DNA of 64,000 nt, taken from positions 1,826,501 to 1,890,500 of the forward strand of contig NZ_CP071527.1 in assembly GCF_023921225.1 (NCBI RefSeq), read 5' to 3'. The position numbers and the translations under genes are program-made. This stretch comes from Legionella lytica. GTDB lineage: Bacteria > Pseudomonadota > Gammaproteobacteria > Legionellales > Legionellaceae. The notes beneath the pieces were generated by a model. The model was given only the letters and a program-made list of their open reading frames with translations. It made no database searches and was not told the DNA's origin. Shown here piece after piece: positions 9,834 through 17,806 of the stretch. How positions within the stretch are numbered: position 1 is the stretch's first letter; each line of letters starts with the position of its first letter.

Positions 9834-10459
9834 AGCGATATTTTATTACCGGGACTGATACTGATTGCGGGAAAACTTATGTTACAGCAAAGTTAGTCCA
9901 ATATTTTTCAAAATCTGCGGCAATTAAGCCCATTGCGAGCGGTTGTTTGGAGTTGAATAATCAGCAAGTGAGTACCGATGCTTTAGCATTACAAGAACAG
10001 TGTCATTTAAGTTTGGATGTAATTAATCCTTGGCGCTTTAAGTTACCTGTTTCTCCTCATATTGCCGCCCGAGCCGAGGAATGCTATTTATCAGTGGCTG
10101 AGATTGCAGACTATTGTCTTAACTTGCAACTAGCAGGTATTGATCGATTATTTATTGAAGGTGCGGGAGGACTAATGGTTCCCCTAAATGATAATCAAAC
10201 GTGGATAGATTTTTTAAAAATAACTCGATTTCCTGTAATTTTAGTCGTGGGAATGAGGCTGGGATGCATCAATCATGCCTTGTTGACTACTACTGCATTA
10301 AAAGCGCACAATATTCACTGTGCCGGGTGGATTGCGAATTGTGTTGATCCAGATATGTTGGCTTTATTCGAAAATATAGAGACATTAACTTCGCTCCTTG
10401 AAGCCCCACTTTTAGCTACATTGCCATATTCAGGCGCTTTTTTTGAGGTTAGTTTATAG
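9830..10459 (+). CDS. bioD: Dethiobiotin synthetase
   Basis: A 209-residue ATP-dependent carboxylase-type enzyme forming the ureido ring of dethiobiotin from DAPA and CO2. The P-loop is [11 protein letters not shown] at residues 8-18, followed by the conserved KPIASG and the second motif [12 protein letters not shown]. It starts within the bioH stop and is the last gene of the operon. Length is slightly below the 220-225 typical of the family, with a short C-terminus. Confidence 0.96.
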   Translation: MKRYFITGTDTDCGKTYVTAKLVQYFSKSAAIKPIASGCLELNNQQVSTDALALQEQCHLSLDVINPWRFKLPVSPHIAARAEECYLSVAEIADYCLNLQLAGIDRLFIEGAGGLMVPLNDNQTWIDFLKITRFPVILVVGMRLGCINHALLTTTALKAHNIHCAGWIANCVDPDMLALFENIETLTSLLEAPLLATLPYSGAFFEVSL

Positions 10460-10506
10460 AATGATATGGCTCGGTGTAATGAGCCACACCACTCAAGGAA
10501 TCATCT

Positions 10507-11145
10507 TTAGGGAGCAATACGCATCCACCCAATGACACCTTTATCCGCTAATTGATAATGTCCCTTTTGCTTTATTAATTTAATCCGTCTGGCGTAGGTT
10601 GGATGTTCCCACAGCGCATTCGCATAATTTTGCTCGGCAATTAAAACATCGTCTCCTGCAACAGCAACAATCACGGAAACATGTCCATGTACACCCTGTG
10701 TCGTGTTATATATGAGTAAATCATGGGGTTGTGGTTTTTCTTCTGTAACCGCATTAACATAGTGAAGCCAAGGAGTTTCTTTGTATGTGGTTAGGTTGGT
10801 TGCTGTTTTTAGATTCCAAATTTGATATGCATGATCGATTGATGCAAAAGAATATCCTCTTTGTGTCATTAACCAACGACGTGCATATTCAACACATTGC
10901 CATTTCATGCCTGTTTTTACTAACGAGCCTTCATTTAACTTCACATAGTGCCAAAGAGAACTTTCACAATCATTAGAACAATTGCTGTACGCACTTACTT
11001 CGTTTAAACCGCCTAGCTTTTTTCCAAAAGAGGTGGTGCATTTGTTTAAACACATTTTATCTAAGTGGGGTGCGGAGGAGGCCCAAGGCACTAAATAAAG
11101 CAAACACATTTGTCCTAAAATAACCCAACGAATCATCAAACGCAT
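10507..11145 (-). CDS. Secreted CHAP-domain amidase/peptidase
   Basis: A 212-residue exported protein with a signal peptide (cleavage near ASSAPH). Four cysteines in the first part of the mature chain (about 32-60) may form disulphides. The rest is a CHAP (NlpC/P60-like) domain: nucleophile in KWQCVEYARRWL (Cys about 83), His in VHGHVSVI and the polar residue in LIAEQNY. This motif set resembles the amidase half of glutathionylspermidine synthetase as well as peptidoglycan-cleaving CHAP domains. A periplasmic murein or glutathionylspermidine-like amide substrate is an inference. Confidence 0.78.
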   Translation of the reverse strand: MRLMIRWVILGQMCLLYLVPWASSAPHLDKMCLNKCTTSFGKKLGGLNEVSAYSNCSNDCESSLWHYVKLNEGSLVKTGMKWQCVEYARRWLMTQRGYSFASIDHAYQIWNLKTATNLTTYKETPWLHYVNAVTEEKPQPHDLLIYNTTQGVHGHVSVIVAVAGDDVLIAEQNYANALWEHPTYARRIKLIKQKGHYQLADKGVIGWMRIAP

Positions 11146-11478
11146 GATTGAAATCTCCTACATCATGATACTTAGACTTTCTTTAAAACAGATTTTAAAA
11201 ATAGTCAATATTCAATTATTCACGAAAAATCGAAAGAACCTATCTACATAGAAACGCGATGTTTTTAATTTAGGAGATGCTTGATTTGAGGTTGGCCTAT
11301 GACGAAGGTAATTGGAAGCTCATTAAATTATATCCTACCTGTTGAATATAAAAACAAAGTAGCATAGGATTAATATGCAAACGGATTTAGTGAATATGCC
11401 AAATATTTGTCATGTTACCCCCTAAAGGGCGATTAAATTTTATATAAGAGATAAATAATAAGGGAGATAGAATACACC
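11146..11478. other. Intergenic region without a supported gene
   Basis: A 333-base AT-rich gap between the divergent CHAP and GHKL genes. It should hold both promoters. A 22-codon ATG frame at 11299-11367 has no convincing ribosome site and is not called. An AAGGGAG site precedes the ATG at 11479. Confidence 0.5.
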
Positions 11479-12213
11479 ATGGTATGTTTAAAATTAATTT
11501 CCATAGAGCAAGTAAAGTCTGATAGACCGAGGTGGAAAAAAGAAATGGAAGATTTTGAGCATCAGGTTCGGTGTTATTTTGAAGAAAAAATAGGTGCAGC
11601 AGGGTTGGCTGCGGCACATAGAGTCATTCTTGAAAGTTTAAATGAGCTCATAAAAAATGCGATAGATGCAGGGGCAGAAAATTTCTTTATAGAAGACCGT
11701 TCAACTACATTAGCATCATCCATTTGTATTTTCGATGATGGCATCGGATTTTCTTCTGATTTTTTAGGAGCAGACTGCGCTTCCATAGATTATGAACGTA
11801 AATTATCTGGTTGTCATTCGATCATGTCCCATAAAATAGGCCAAAATAAATTGGGGGGGCAGGGGCGTGGTTTAGCACAAGCTTTTGAAGTAATCAAAAG
11901 CTTTGATGGTAAAGTTATTTGCTCTCATCGCCCAGATGAAATGAAAGGTGCATTTATAACATTTAGTTCATTGAATACTCCTGTTTCAATGGAGCACATT
12001 TCCGAACTCTTCAATGCGGCAAGAGCTTCATGGGCTTCTCCTTATTGTCAATATGCACAAGAAGATGCAGAATCAATAGTCAGCCAAATGAAAGATAGTT
12101 TTCGCTTGTTTACTCGAAAATCATCTAAAGACCATGGTCTAAGCCTGAGTAAGTCGAACGACTCGTCAGTGCCGACAGAAGCAGATGTAAGGCCAATATT
12201 TGCTCCGAATTAG
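11479..12213 (+). CDS. Stand-alone GHKL (HATPase) domain protein
   Basis: A 244-residue protein consisting almost wholly of a Bergerat-fold ATP site. The N-box NELIKNAIDAGA (residues 55-66) supplies Mg-coordinating Asn60, the G1 box is FDDGIGF (85-91) and the G2 box is GGQGRGLAQAF (126-136). The N-box is closer to MutL/Hsp90/MORC-type GHKL proteins (NxxDAGA) than to sensor kinases. No dimerisation-phosphoacceptor helix, transducer or MutL C-terminus is present. The C-terminal 40 residues are polar and serine-rich. The ribosome site is good. I cannot assign a pathway; an anti-phage or translocated role is possible but unsupported. Confidence 0.72.
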   Translation: MVCLKLISIEQVKSDRPRWKKEMEDFEHQVRCYFEEKIGAAGLAAAHRVILESLNELIKNAIDAGAENFFIEDRSTTLASSICIFDDGIGFSSDFLGADCASIDYERKLSGCHSIMSHKIGQNKLGGQGRGLAQAFEVIKSFDGKVICSHRPDEMKGAFITFSSLNTPVSMEHISELFNAARASWASPYCQYAQEDAESIVSQMKDSFRLFTRKSSKDHGLSLSKSNDSSVPTEADVRPIFAPN

Positions 12214-12412
12214 ATTGTTATTACCCCTGAAATTTCTTATCATGGTCGAATATTATTGGGCCGTTTGTATGGCCCTTACACAATGCAAAGTAATTTATAC
12301 TTTCCGGCCAGGCTCACAGAAGCATTTCTCTTTTGTTCAAATAAAACCACTTGATGTCCTACTTGTTGTCAAATAATATATTCACGACTATCAATAGCTT
12401 AGAGGTGATTTT

Positions 12413-12676
12413 ATGTTGACCAAGGATAAGCTTGTACATTCAGTTATGACCGCGTTTTTAGTTCTTGCTACCACTAGTGCAAACGCAACCGATGGTAATG
12501 AAGCTCCTGCAATGGAAAAATGTTATGGTATTGCTAAAATGGGTATGAACGATTGCTCCACTGCTACTGCATCATGTGCTGGTTCCGCAACTAAAGATCA
12601 GCAAAAAGATGCTTTTCTTTTTATGCCCAAAGGTCTTTGTGAAAAAATTGTGGGTGGAAGTCTTAAATCAGAATAA
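12413..12676 (+). CDS. BufA-type (DUF2282) bufferin metallophore precursor
   Basis: An 87-residue exported peptide: a signal peptide (to about TTSANA) followed by a short mature chain with four cysteines in the contexts [19 protein letters not shown] and [14 protein letters not shown]. This layout is that of the DUF2282 family, recently described as bufferins. These are ribosomally made, copper-binding peptides whose cysteines are modified by a DUF692 (MNIO) enzyme. The usual bufB (DUF692), bufC and bufD partners are absent next to it. It is followed after 10 bases by a yceI gene and is probably co-transcribed with it. Family match is strong; modification here is inferred. Confidence 0.8.
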   Translation: MLTKDKLVHSVMTAFLVLATTSANATDGNEAPAMEKCYGIAKMGMNDCSTATASCAGSATKDQQKDAFLFMPKGLCEKIVGGSLKSE

Positions 12677-12686
12677 GGACATGAAT

Positions 12687-13280
12687 ATGAAACAATGGAT
12701 TGCTCACTGGGGTTTATTATTTATTAGTTTAATTAGCTTCTCTGCTGCGCTGCGAGCGGAGCCAGAGACTCTTATCCTCGATAACAATCATACCTATGTT
12801 GCATGGAACATTAAACATTTAGGTTTTTCAACGCAAACAGGAAAATGGTATGCAACAGGACAGCTTGTTATTGATAAAGAGCATCCCGAGAATAGCAAAG
12901 TTGTGGCGAATATTAATGTTGCCGATATTGTTACTGGTATACCTGAATTAGATAAGCATTTAAAAGACAAATTATTTTTTGATGTTGCGCATTTTCCTAA
13001 AGCAACGTTTGTCAGTGACAAAGTCAAAGTAACCGGTGAAAATAAGGCTGATGTTAGTGGGGTGTTAACTCTACACGGTATAAGTAAACCTGTAGTTTTG
13101 CGTGTGATCTTTAACAAAGCGGGCATGAATCCTATCAATAATAAAATGACAGCGGGATTCACTGCAACTGCAACGATTAAACGTTCTGATTTTGGGATTA
13201 ATACTTTGTTGCCCTCTCTTGGGGATGAAGTGGAGCTTAATATTAATGCGGAAGCTTATCAGGATAAAAAGGCTGAGTAG
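12687..13280 (+). CDS. YceI-family periplasmic lipocalin-like protein (first copy)
   Basis: A 197-residue YceI protein: signal peptide ending near ALRAEP, then the beta-barrel fold that binds polyisoprenoids such as ubiquinone-like lipids. Family landmarks are DNNHTYVAWNIKHLGFS, GIPELDKHLKDKLFFDV, FPKATFVS, GVLTLHGISKPVVL and the C-terminal IKRSDFGI. The frame is open further upstream. I place the start at 12687 because AAGGA at 12675-12679 gives proper spacing there and the signal peptide begins with MKQW. It follows bufA and precedes cytochrome b561. Confidence 0.88.
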   Translation: MKQWIAHWGLLFISLISFSAALRAEPETLILDNNHTYVAWNIKHLGFSTQTGKWYATGQLVIDKEHPENSKVVANINVADIVTGIPELDKHLKDKLFFDVAHFPKATFVSDKVKVTGENKADVSGVLTLHGISKPVVLRVIFNKAGMNPINNKMTAGFTATATIKRSDFGINTLLPSLGDEVELNINAEAYQDKKAE

Positions 13281-13298
13281 ATTAGTCTGTTTGTGTAG

Positions 13299-13375
13299 CC
13301 ATATTAGCGCAGCATAATATGGGAACGGAGCAGGAACTGAGGGTTCGATCCCGTATTATGCTGCGCTAATACGGG
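13299..13375. repeat. Inverted pair of CCCGTATTA-family palindromes
   Basis: 13350-13375 is a CCCGTATTA palindrome with centre TGCTGCGC. 13299-13323 is a variant copy (CCATATTA/TAATATGGG) in opposite orientation, 26 bases before it. Each folds alone, or the two can pair into one long hairpin. They split the bufA-yceI unit from the b561-yceI unit and may act as a terminator or mRNA stabiliser. Confidence 0.8.
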
Positions 13376-13410
13376 TTATTTTTATGAATTTCCTTAACTA
13401 AGGAATGACA

Positions 13411-13944
13411 ATGCAAATTAAAAATAGCGCCACCCGTTTTGGTATTATTGCTATTTTGCTTCATTGGATTATCGCAGTATTAATTATTTGCTTATTAGCT
13501 CTAGGTTTATATATGGTGAACTTGCCCATTAGCCTGGAAAAGTTGAAATTTTATGGATGGCATAAGGAGTATGGTTTTTTAGTATTGTTTCTTGCAATCT
13601 TCCGTCTTATTTGGCGTTTAAGTAATACAACCCCAGAATTGGCATTACCTTGGCTAGAACAAATCGCAGCGCGTAGTATGCATTGGATTTTTTATGGATT
13701 TATGTTTGCTATGCCGATTACGGGTTGGTTAATTACTTCTGCTGCGGGCTTACCGGCTTCTTTTTTTGGCTTATTCTCTTTACCTAATCTTGTGGCTCCG
13801 GACCAACATAAGCTTGCTTTATTTGAGTGGATGCATCAATGGTTAGGATATGCGCTGATTGCTGCGATTTGTTTACATATAGCTGCAGCGTTAAAACACC
13901 ATTTTATTAATAAGGATGACATATTACGGAGAATGTTACGATGA
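13411..13944 (+). CDS. Cytochrome b561 family protein
   Basis: A 177-residue membrane protein with four transmembrane helices and the di-haem b561 histidines: LLHWIIAVL (helix 1), YGWHKEYGF (helix 2), RSMHWIFYGF (helix 3) and CLHIAAALKHHFI (helix 4). It probably moves electrons from quinol to a periplasmic acceptor. An in-frame ATG lies at 13405, but AAGGA (13400-13404) is placed correctly only for 13411. The last four bases overlap the next yceI (ATGA). The b561-yceI pairing is common and suggests a quinone- or superoxide-related redox unit. Confidence 0.9.
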   Translation: MQIKNSATRFGIIAILLHWIIAVLIICLLALGLYMVNLPISLEKLKFYGWHKEYGFLVLFLAIFRLIWRLSNTTPELALPWLEQIAARSMHWIFYGFMFAMPITGWLITSAAGLPASFFGLFSLPNLVAPDQHKLALFEWMHQWLGYALIAAICLHIAAALKHHFINKDDILRRMLR

Positions 13945-14510
13945 AATTAAGTCAACGATTTTTATTTTTAATCTTATCTTTTTGCTCTAGTGTTTATGCG
14001 GACTCCATACCTCAATGGGATATTATTCCCGCAGAAAGCAATATTAGCTTTACAGGAACACAAAATAACGCACCTGTAACCGGAGCATTTAAGTCATTTA
14101 AAGGAACGATCCTGGTTGATCCCACAAAGCCTGAAAGTGCTACGCTCGATTTTATTATAAACATGGACTCACTTTCTGTTTCTTATGCGGATTTAGCTAA
14201 TATATTGATTACTCCTGATTGGTTCGACGTTAAGGCATTTCCAACCGCAGAGTTTAAATCAAACAAAATTAATAAAATCGATGATCAACATTATACAGCC
14301 GCTGGTGTTTTAACCATTAAAAATAAATCTCAACCCGTAGTTTTGAAGTTTACTGCAGTAGAGTCTCCTAAAGATCACGGGGTTGTGGAAGGCTCAACCA
14401 TAATTAAACGTAGCGCTTTTGGTGTAGGTTCTGGTGAGTGGGCGAGTACTGATACAGTTAAGGATGAAGTAACGGTTAATTTTAAAGTAGCTGCTTCACG
14501 TAAAAAATAG
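13941..14510 (+). CDS. YceI-family periplasmic protein (second copy)
   Basis: A 189-residue YceI protein with a signal peptide (cleavage near VYADSIP). The fold markers are AESNISFTGTQNNAPVTGAF, LANILITPDWFDV, FPTAEFKSN, GVLTIKNKSQPVVLKF and IKRSAFGVGSGEW. It differs clearly from the first copy and is closer to the YceI type fused or coupled to b561. Translational coupling to the b561 gene (overlap ATGA) implies that the two act together on a lipid-soluble redox carrier. Confidence 0.9.
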   Translation: MKLSQRFLFLILSFCSSVYADSIPQWDIIPAESNISFTGTQNNAPVTGAFKSFKGTILVDPTKPESATLDFIINMDSLSVSYADLANILITPDWFDVKAFPTAEFKSNKINKIDDQHYTAAGVLTIKNKSQPVVLKFTAVESPKDHGVVEGSTIIKRSAFGVGSGEWASTDTVKDEVTVNFKVAASRKK

Positions 14511-14568
14511 AGAAAATTCTTAAAGATCCCATGGTCCAACAAGAGCATCGAGTTACTCCTTAACTTAG

Positions 14569-14589
14569 TGTTGGGCCAGGAGCCCAACA
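14569..14589. terminator. Hairpin after the b561-yceI unit
   Basis: TGTTGGGC and GCCCAACA pair around a five-base loop, 59 bases after the yceI stop. Only an AT-rich stretch follows, not a clean U-tract, so termination is plausible but not certain. Confidence 0.4.
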
Positions 14590-14692
14590 ATTATAAATGG
14601 ATTAAAAATTTGCATGCTCTTTGTGTAAATAATATACTCATATTGATTATGATTGTTTCGTTTTTGGTGTGACCAAGGAAAAGGAGCTCTAT

Positions 14693-14890
14693 ATGATAAT
14701 CAAATCATTAGCAGCTGGATTTGTGCTTGTTTCTTCTTTAATATTAGCAAATAGTCCAAATCAATCAGCATGTTATAAGGAGTTTCATGGAAAGAAAGGA
14801 TGGAATATGGTTTCGAAAACATGTCCTATCCCGCCAGCACGTAATTGGCAAGAATATTACAGTGGAGGCTATACTCAGCCTGCGTTGTAG
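14693..14890 (+). CDS. Small secreted protein of unknown function
   Basis: A 65-residue protein. The AAGGAG at 14681-14686 is correctly spaced from the ATG at 14693, so the upstream GTG is not used. It has a signal peptide (IIKSLAAGFVLVSSLILA) and a short mature part of about 45 residues with two cysteines (QSACYKEFHGKKGWN and SKTCPIPPARNW), which may form one disulphide. I recognise no family. Confidence 0.6.
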   Translation: MIIKSLAAGFVLVSSLILANSPNQSACYKEFHGKKGWNMVSKTCPIPPARNWQEYYSGGYTQPAL

Positions 14891-14969
14891 GTAGGTTGTT
14901 GAAAGCTCTGCAATACTTTTGCTACTGGGCTTTACTGCTCTAGTCTACATTAACGGTGCTGGGCACCAT

Positions 14970-15686
14970 TTATAGTGAGCAGGGATAGAGTATTTGCTCA
15001 TGAGATTCATCAAAAAAGTGTAATTCGTATTCTACTGCTTGAGCAAAAGCGGCCTTCATTTTCTTCTGGGTATTTGGGGTTGACTCAAGGGCTAATGTAT
15101 CAATCGTATCTGCAAGTGTTAGTGTTGCCTCAACAAAGCTACTACTCGAATAGGTTTTTATCCAGTCATTATAGGGATTTACAATTAATTGTTTGGGTGC
15201 TAATTTTTTGGTTCCTAATTGATAATAAATCCAAAAACAAGGAAAAATGCTGCAGAGTGATACCGGAAGCTCTTCTGTATCAAGTGACTGTTCTTGGAGA
15301 AACTCAATGTAGGATGAGATAGCAATGCCAGGTCGAGATGTTTCGGTATGGGTAAAATATTTTTTATACCGTTCTTGCATGCGTTGCTCACCGGAAATGA
15401 TGTCGCTGTGCAAATAGTCTAGTTGTTGGGATAGCTTAGGATTAACTTTAGTCGCTCTTATTGAGATATTTTTTAATATTAGCGCGTAGTGATGTAGGTA
15501 GATGTAGTCATCATGCAAAAAGTAGCCGAAAGCATCCGGTTTTAAGGTGCCGTCAAACAATTGTTGATTAAACGGATGTTTATAAATTTTTTCTAAATTT
15601 CGGGCAATGGGTGGGGTTTTCAGCAAAACAGAAACAAAATTAGCTGTTATTGGTGCTGGGAAAAAAGATAGACTTTTACTGTACAT
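14970..15686 (-). CDS. tenA: TenA-family thiamine salvage protein (thiaminase II-like)
   Basis: A 238-residue all-helical TenA/PqqC-fold protein, expected to hydrolyse aminopyrimidine breakdown products of thiamine to HMP. Landmarks are FNQQLFDGTLKPDAFGYFLH (substrate entry), DDYIYLHHYALIL and the segment CSIFPCFWIYYQLG, whose cysteines are candidates for the nucleophile. The C-terminal FFDESHEQ stands where TenA proteins have the catalytic acid. No other thi gene is adjacent. A TPP riboswitch directly upstream confirms the thiamine link. Confidence 0.85.
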   Translation of the reverse strand: MYSKSLSFFPAPITANFVSVLLKTPPIARNLEKIYKHPFNQQLFDGTLKPDAFGYFLHDDYIYLHHYALILKNISIRATKVNPKLSQQLDYLHSDIISGEQRMQERYKKYFTHTETSRPGIAISSYIEFLQEQSLDTEELPVSLCSIFPCFWIYYQLGTKKLAPKQLIVNPYNDWIKTYSSSSFVEATLTLADTIDTLALESTPNTQKKMKAAFAQAVEYELHFFDESHEQILYPCSL

Positions 15687-15701
15687 AATTCACTCTTCCT
15701 T

Positions 15702-15775
15702 CGCTGGCATTATCCAGAGCAGGTACAAAGGGTGATTCTCAGCTAAACCGGATATTGGTTTAGCACCCCTGGTGA
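15702..15775 (-). promoter_or_regulatory. TPP (thi-box) riboswitch upstream of tenA
   Basis: Read on the minus strand the region contains all conserved TPP elements in order: CACCAGGGGTGC, GCTGAGAATCACCC, GTACCTGCTCTGGATAATGC and CAGCG. The 3' end (GCGAAGGAAGAG) merges with the tenA ribosome site, 16 bases before the ATG. There is no room for a separate terminator, so TPP probably represses translation initiation. Confidence 0.93.
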
Positions 15776-15865
15776 TAAAAATGTGATCCTACAGTTTAAA
15801 CTATGGGCTTGTCAATAAAACTTTTGTGTATGTTTTTATTGGAGAAAATATAGGAAAGGTTGTTA

Positions 15866-15990
15866 TTTACTTAAGGAATTCGCTGCACGCAGACCTCCTG
15901 GATTACGCTATGCTGCATCAGGGCTACATTTAGAAGCAGCCCCGGGAGATATGCGCGCAGCGAGTTCTTCTGTTTATTCTTACCCAGCTT
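15866..15990. repeat. Degenerate copy of the 181-bp palindromic element
   Basis: The left end TTTACTTAAGGAATTCGCTG and right part CGAGTTCTTCTGTTTATTCTTA resemble the ends of the element at 34781-34961. The interior likewise carries a CTGGATTACGCTATGCTGCATC half against a partial inverse. The terminal repeats are decayed. It lies between the tenA riboswitch and the 3' end of the glycosyltransferase gene. Confidence 0.5.
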
Positions 15991-15996
15991 AATAAA

Positions 15997-17640
15997 TTAG
16001 TGCCTTAGCTCTTTATCGGTAGCATTCAATATAATTTTTCTTTGCTGCGTTAATCCAAACACCACCGCCTCGTGGCTTAGTTTTTGTAAGTCTTGAATAA
16101 GCCGTTTAGTTGGGCTGAAATATAAATGTGTGACTTGGTCATTTTTCTTTAATAAAATGCTTTGGAATTGCTCCACATCAAAATCGTACTCTTGTTCTTC
16201 ATGAAAGCATTCCAATACTTCATTAAGCAGTTGTTTTTTGGTTTCATTACGTTTCTTAAATAGGGGCTTACTGCTTTTTTGCAGATTAGTTTCTAAATCT
16301 TTTTTTATACTTAGAAGTGATTGAGATAAGTTTGAAGAAAAAAACTCTTTTTGTGCTTTAAGTGTTTTTATTCGTGCTTCTTGTAATTGCTTTCCTGATT
16401 CTAGCCAGGATGAATCATTAACCTCGCCTTCGCTAGCCCCAAGGAACTTCATCATTCCTAATGGATTCTCATGTAATGGAATGGAGTTTGGCGATTTAAA
16501 TGCATGCTGTAATTGATAATGGTTAAATGATAATGGTTGGACTTCTTTAATAAGTTCATGACTATCCATTACATATTTACTAAAAAGTGCGTTGGCGATT
16601 TCCACGGGCCCAGTAGTGCAAACAATGATGGACTTAAGGTAAAGATTAATTTCTTTTTTCCTGCAATAGGTTAAAAAATCATTATCATTTAATTGTAGGA
16701 GCTGTTTGGTTTCTGCATATTCTTTATTAAAAAATAGAAACTTAACTAGATTAAGGTTTTGTTCTAACTCATTTCTTAGCCTTTGTATGATCTCTGCGGA
16801 TGATTCACTTCCTTGCTTATTAAAACGTAAAAATAAATCATTATTCGTCATTATTTGTTGAATATAATTCCTATAACTACGTGATGAATTCAATGGTGTT
16901 GAATCAATAAGCTCAGGTTGTTGTTTTAGATCTTTTGATTTAGCAATATAGAGAGTTTCGGAGCGATTTCTCATTAGTCGGATTACGTAGCGACTTAATA
17001 AGTTATCACTAAATTGTTTTTCAACTTGCTCATTAAAATCATTGTCGTAATGTGTCAGTTTTGATAATAGGTTATGATGTACTTTATTTATTAGATGACT
17101 CGCTGCTAGTTCATCAACGACTGCAATAAAATCATTATTCGCCAGGATAAACTCTTTGTTTCCTAGCTTTAAACTACCAATGTTAAGCAATAAGGGCGCA
17201 TCAACATCGATTAGTTCTGGAAGCATTGATGTATCAATTGGATAATCAAAATCAGAATAAGTGCCCAATTTATAAAATGGTGATAGCCATCTCAATATAT
17301 CACTGGCAACAGCAAGATTCCCTCCCTGATTTAAGTGAGTTATTTCATCATCATAAAAATGAAATAACTTCTGCTCATTATCAGAAATAATCTCGGCTCG
17401 AGTCATGCGAATGTCAACGGGTATAATCCGATGCTCTCGGCAATAGTGCATTAAATCTTGAATTGCATTACTATTAAGAAGCAATGAATCGTATATTAAA
17501 TGAATCACATCGGATAGGTTGGTTTCGCGCATTTTTATTAGGCGAATCTGATTTTCCAGATTCATAAATAGATTGCGATTATTGCTCAACCATATTTTTA
17601 TGTGGTGGTGCGGATTGTATCTGTATGTATTCATAATCAT
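15997..17640 (-). CDS. Large-clostridial-toxin-like glycosyltransferase, candidate Dot/Icm effector
   Basis: A 547-residue soluble protein with a GT44/TcdA-TcdB-type core. An N-terminal segment KIWLSNNRN leads into GGNLAVASDILRWLSPFYKL and the metal-binding DxD in YSDFDYP (Asp130, Asp132), which would coordinate a nucleotide sugar. The last 150 residues are helical and charged, followed by a polar tail. There is no signal peptide. In Legionella such proteins (SetA, Lgt types) are effectors that glycosylate host proteins; effector status here is inferred. Its codon use and AT content fit the neighbours. No clear ribosome site precedes the ATG. Confidence 0.72.
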   Translation of the reverse strand: MIMNTYRYNPHHHIKIWLSNNRNLFMNLENQIRLIKMRETNLSDVIHLIYDSLLLNSNAIQDLMHYCREHRIIPVDIRMTRAEIISDNEQKLFHFYDDEITHLNQGGNLAVASDILRWLSPFYKLGTYSDFDYPIDTSMLPELIDVDAPLLLNIGSLKLGNKEFILANNDFIAVVDELAASHLINKVHHNLLSKLTHYDNDFNEQVEKQFSDNLLSRYVIRLMRNRSETLYIAKSKDLKQQPELIDSTPLNSSRSYRNYIQQIMTNNDLFLRFNKQGSESSAEIIQRLRNELEQNLNLVKFLFFNKEYAETKQLLQLNDNDFLTYCRKKEINLYLKSIIVCTTGPVEIANALFSKYVMDSHELIKEVQPLSFNHYQLQHAFKSPNSIPLHENPLGMMKFLGASEGEVNDSSWLESGKQLQEARIKTLKAQKEFFSSNLSQSLLSIKKDLETNLQKSSKPLFKKRNETKKQLLNEVLECFHEEQEYDFDVEQFQSILLKKNDQVTHLYFSPTKRLIQDLQKLSHEAVVFGLTQQRKIILNATDKELRH

Positions 17641-17678
17641 ATTTTTTTAATTAGTGTTAATTTAATTAAAGTATTAGA

Positions 17679-17707
17679 TTGCTGAATATTCCACTTTATG
17701 TTATAAA
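17679..17707 (+). promoter_or_regulatory. Promoter of the rpsB operon
   Basis: TTGCTG (17679-17684), a 17-base spacer and TATAAA (17702-17707) are followed by a GC-rich discriminator (TACCGCGC), as expected for a stringently controlled ribosomal protein promoter. The start would be near 17714. Confidence 0.65.
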
Positions 17708-17723
17708 TACCGCGCTTTTTAAA

Positions 17724-17806
17724 TACACACACGTTTCGGCACGTACGTTAGGGTCCCTTGAGGTGGCGTATGGGGAACGTGGAGGCTTAACCCTGGAGAA
17801 ATAATA
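17724..17806 (+). ncRNA. rpsB leader RNA (t44 / S2 leader-like)
   Basis: The 5' leader contains ACACACGTTTCGGCAC and GGGGAACGTGGAGGCTTAAC close to the start codon. These resemble the conserved S2 leader (t44 family) found upstream of rpsB in gammaproteobacteria, where S2 represses its own operon. The match is by remembered sequence pattern. A covariance-model scan for the t44/S2 leader would settle it. Confidence 0.6.

Noticed and set aside
11299..11367. 22-codon ORF upstream of the GHKL gene
   Set aside because: No ribosome site and no recognisable composition; short frames of this size occur by chance in AT-rich gaps.
12794..13162. Minus-strand 122-codon ORF inside yceI
   Set aside because: It is a shadow of the clearly conserved YceI coding sequence on the plus strand.
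13338..13356. tRNA T-loop-like sequence GGGTTCGATCCC
   Set aside because: No acceptor, D or anticodon arms can be drawn around it; it falls between the two palindromic repeats and is explained by them.
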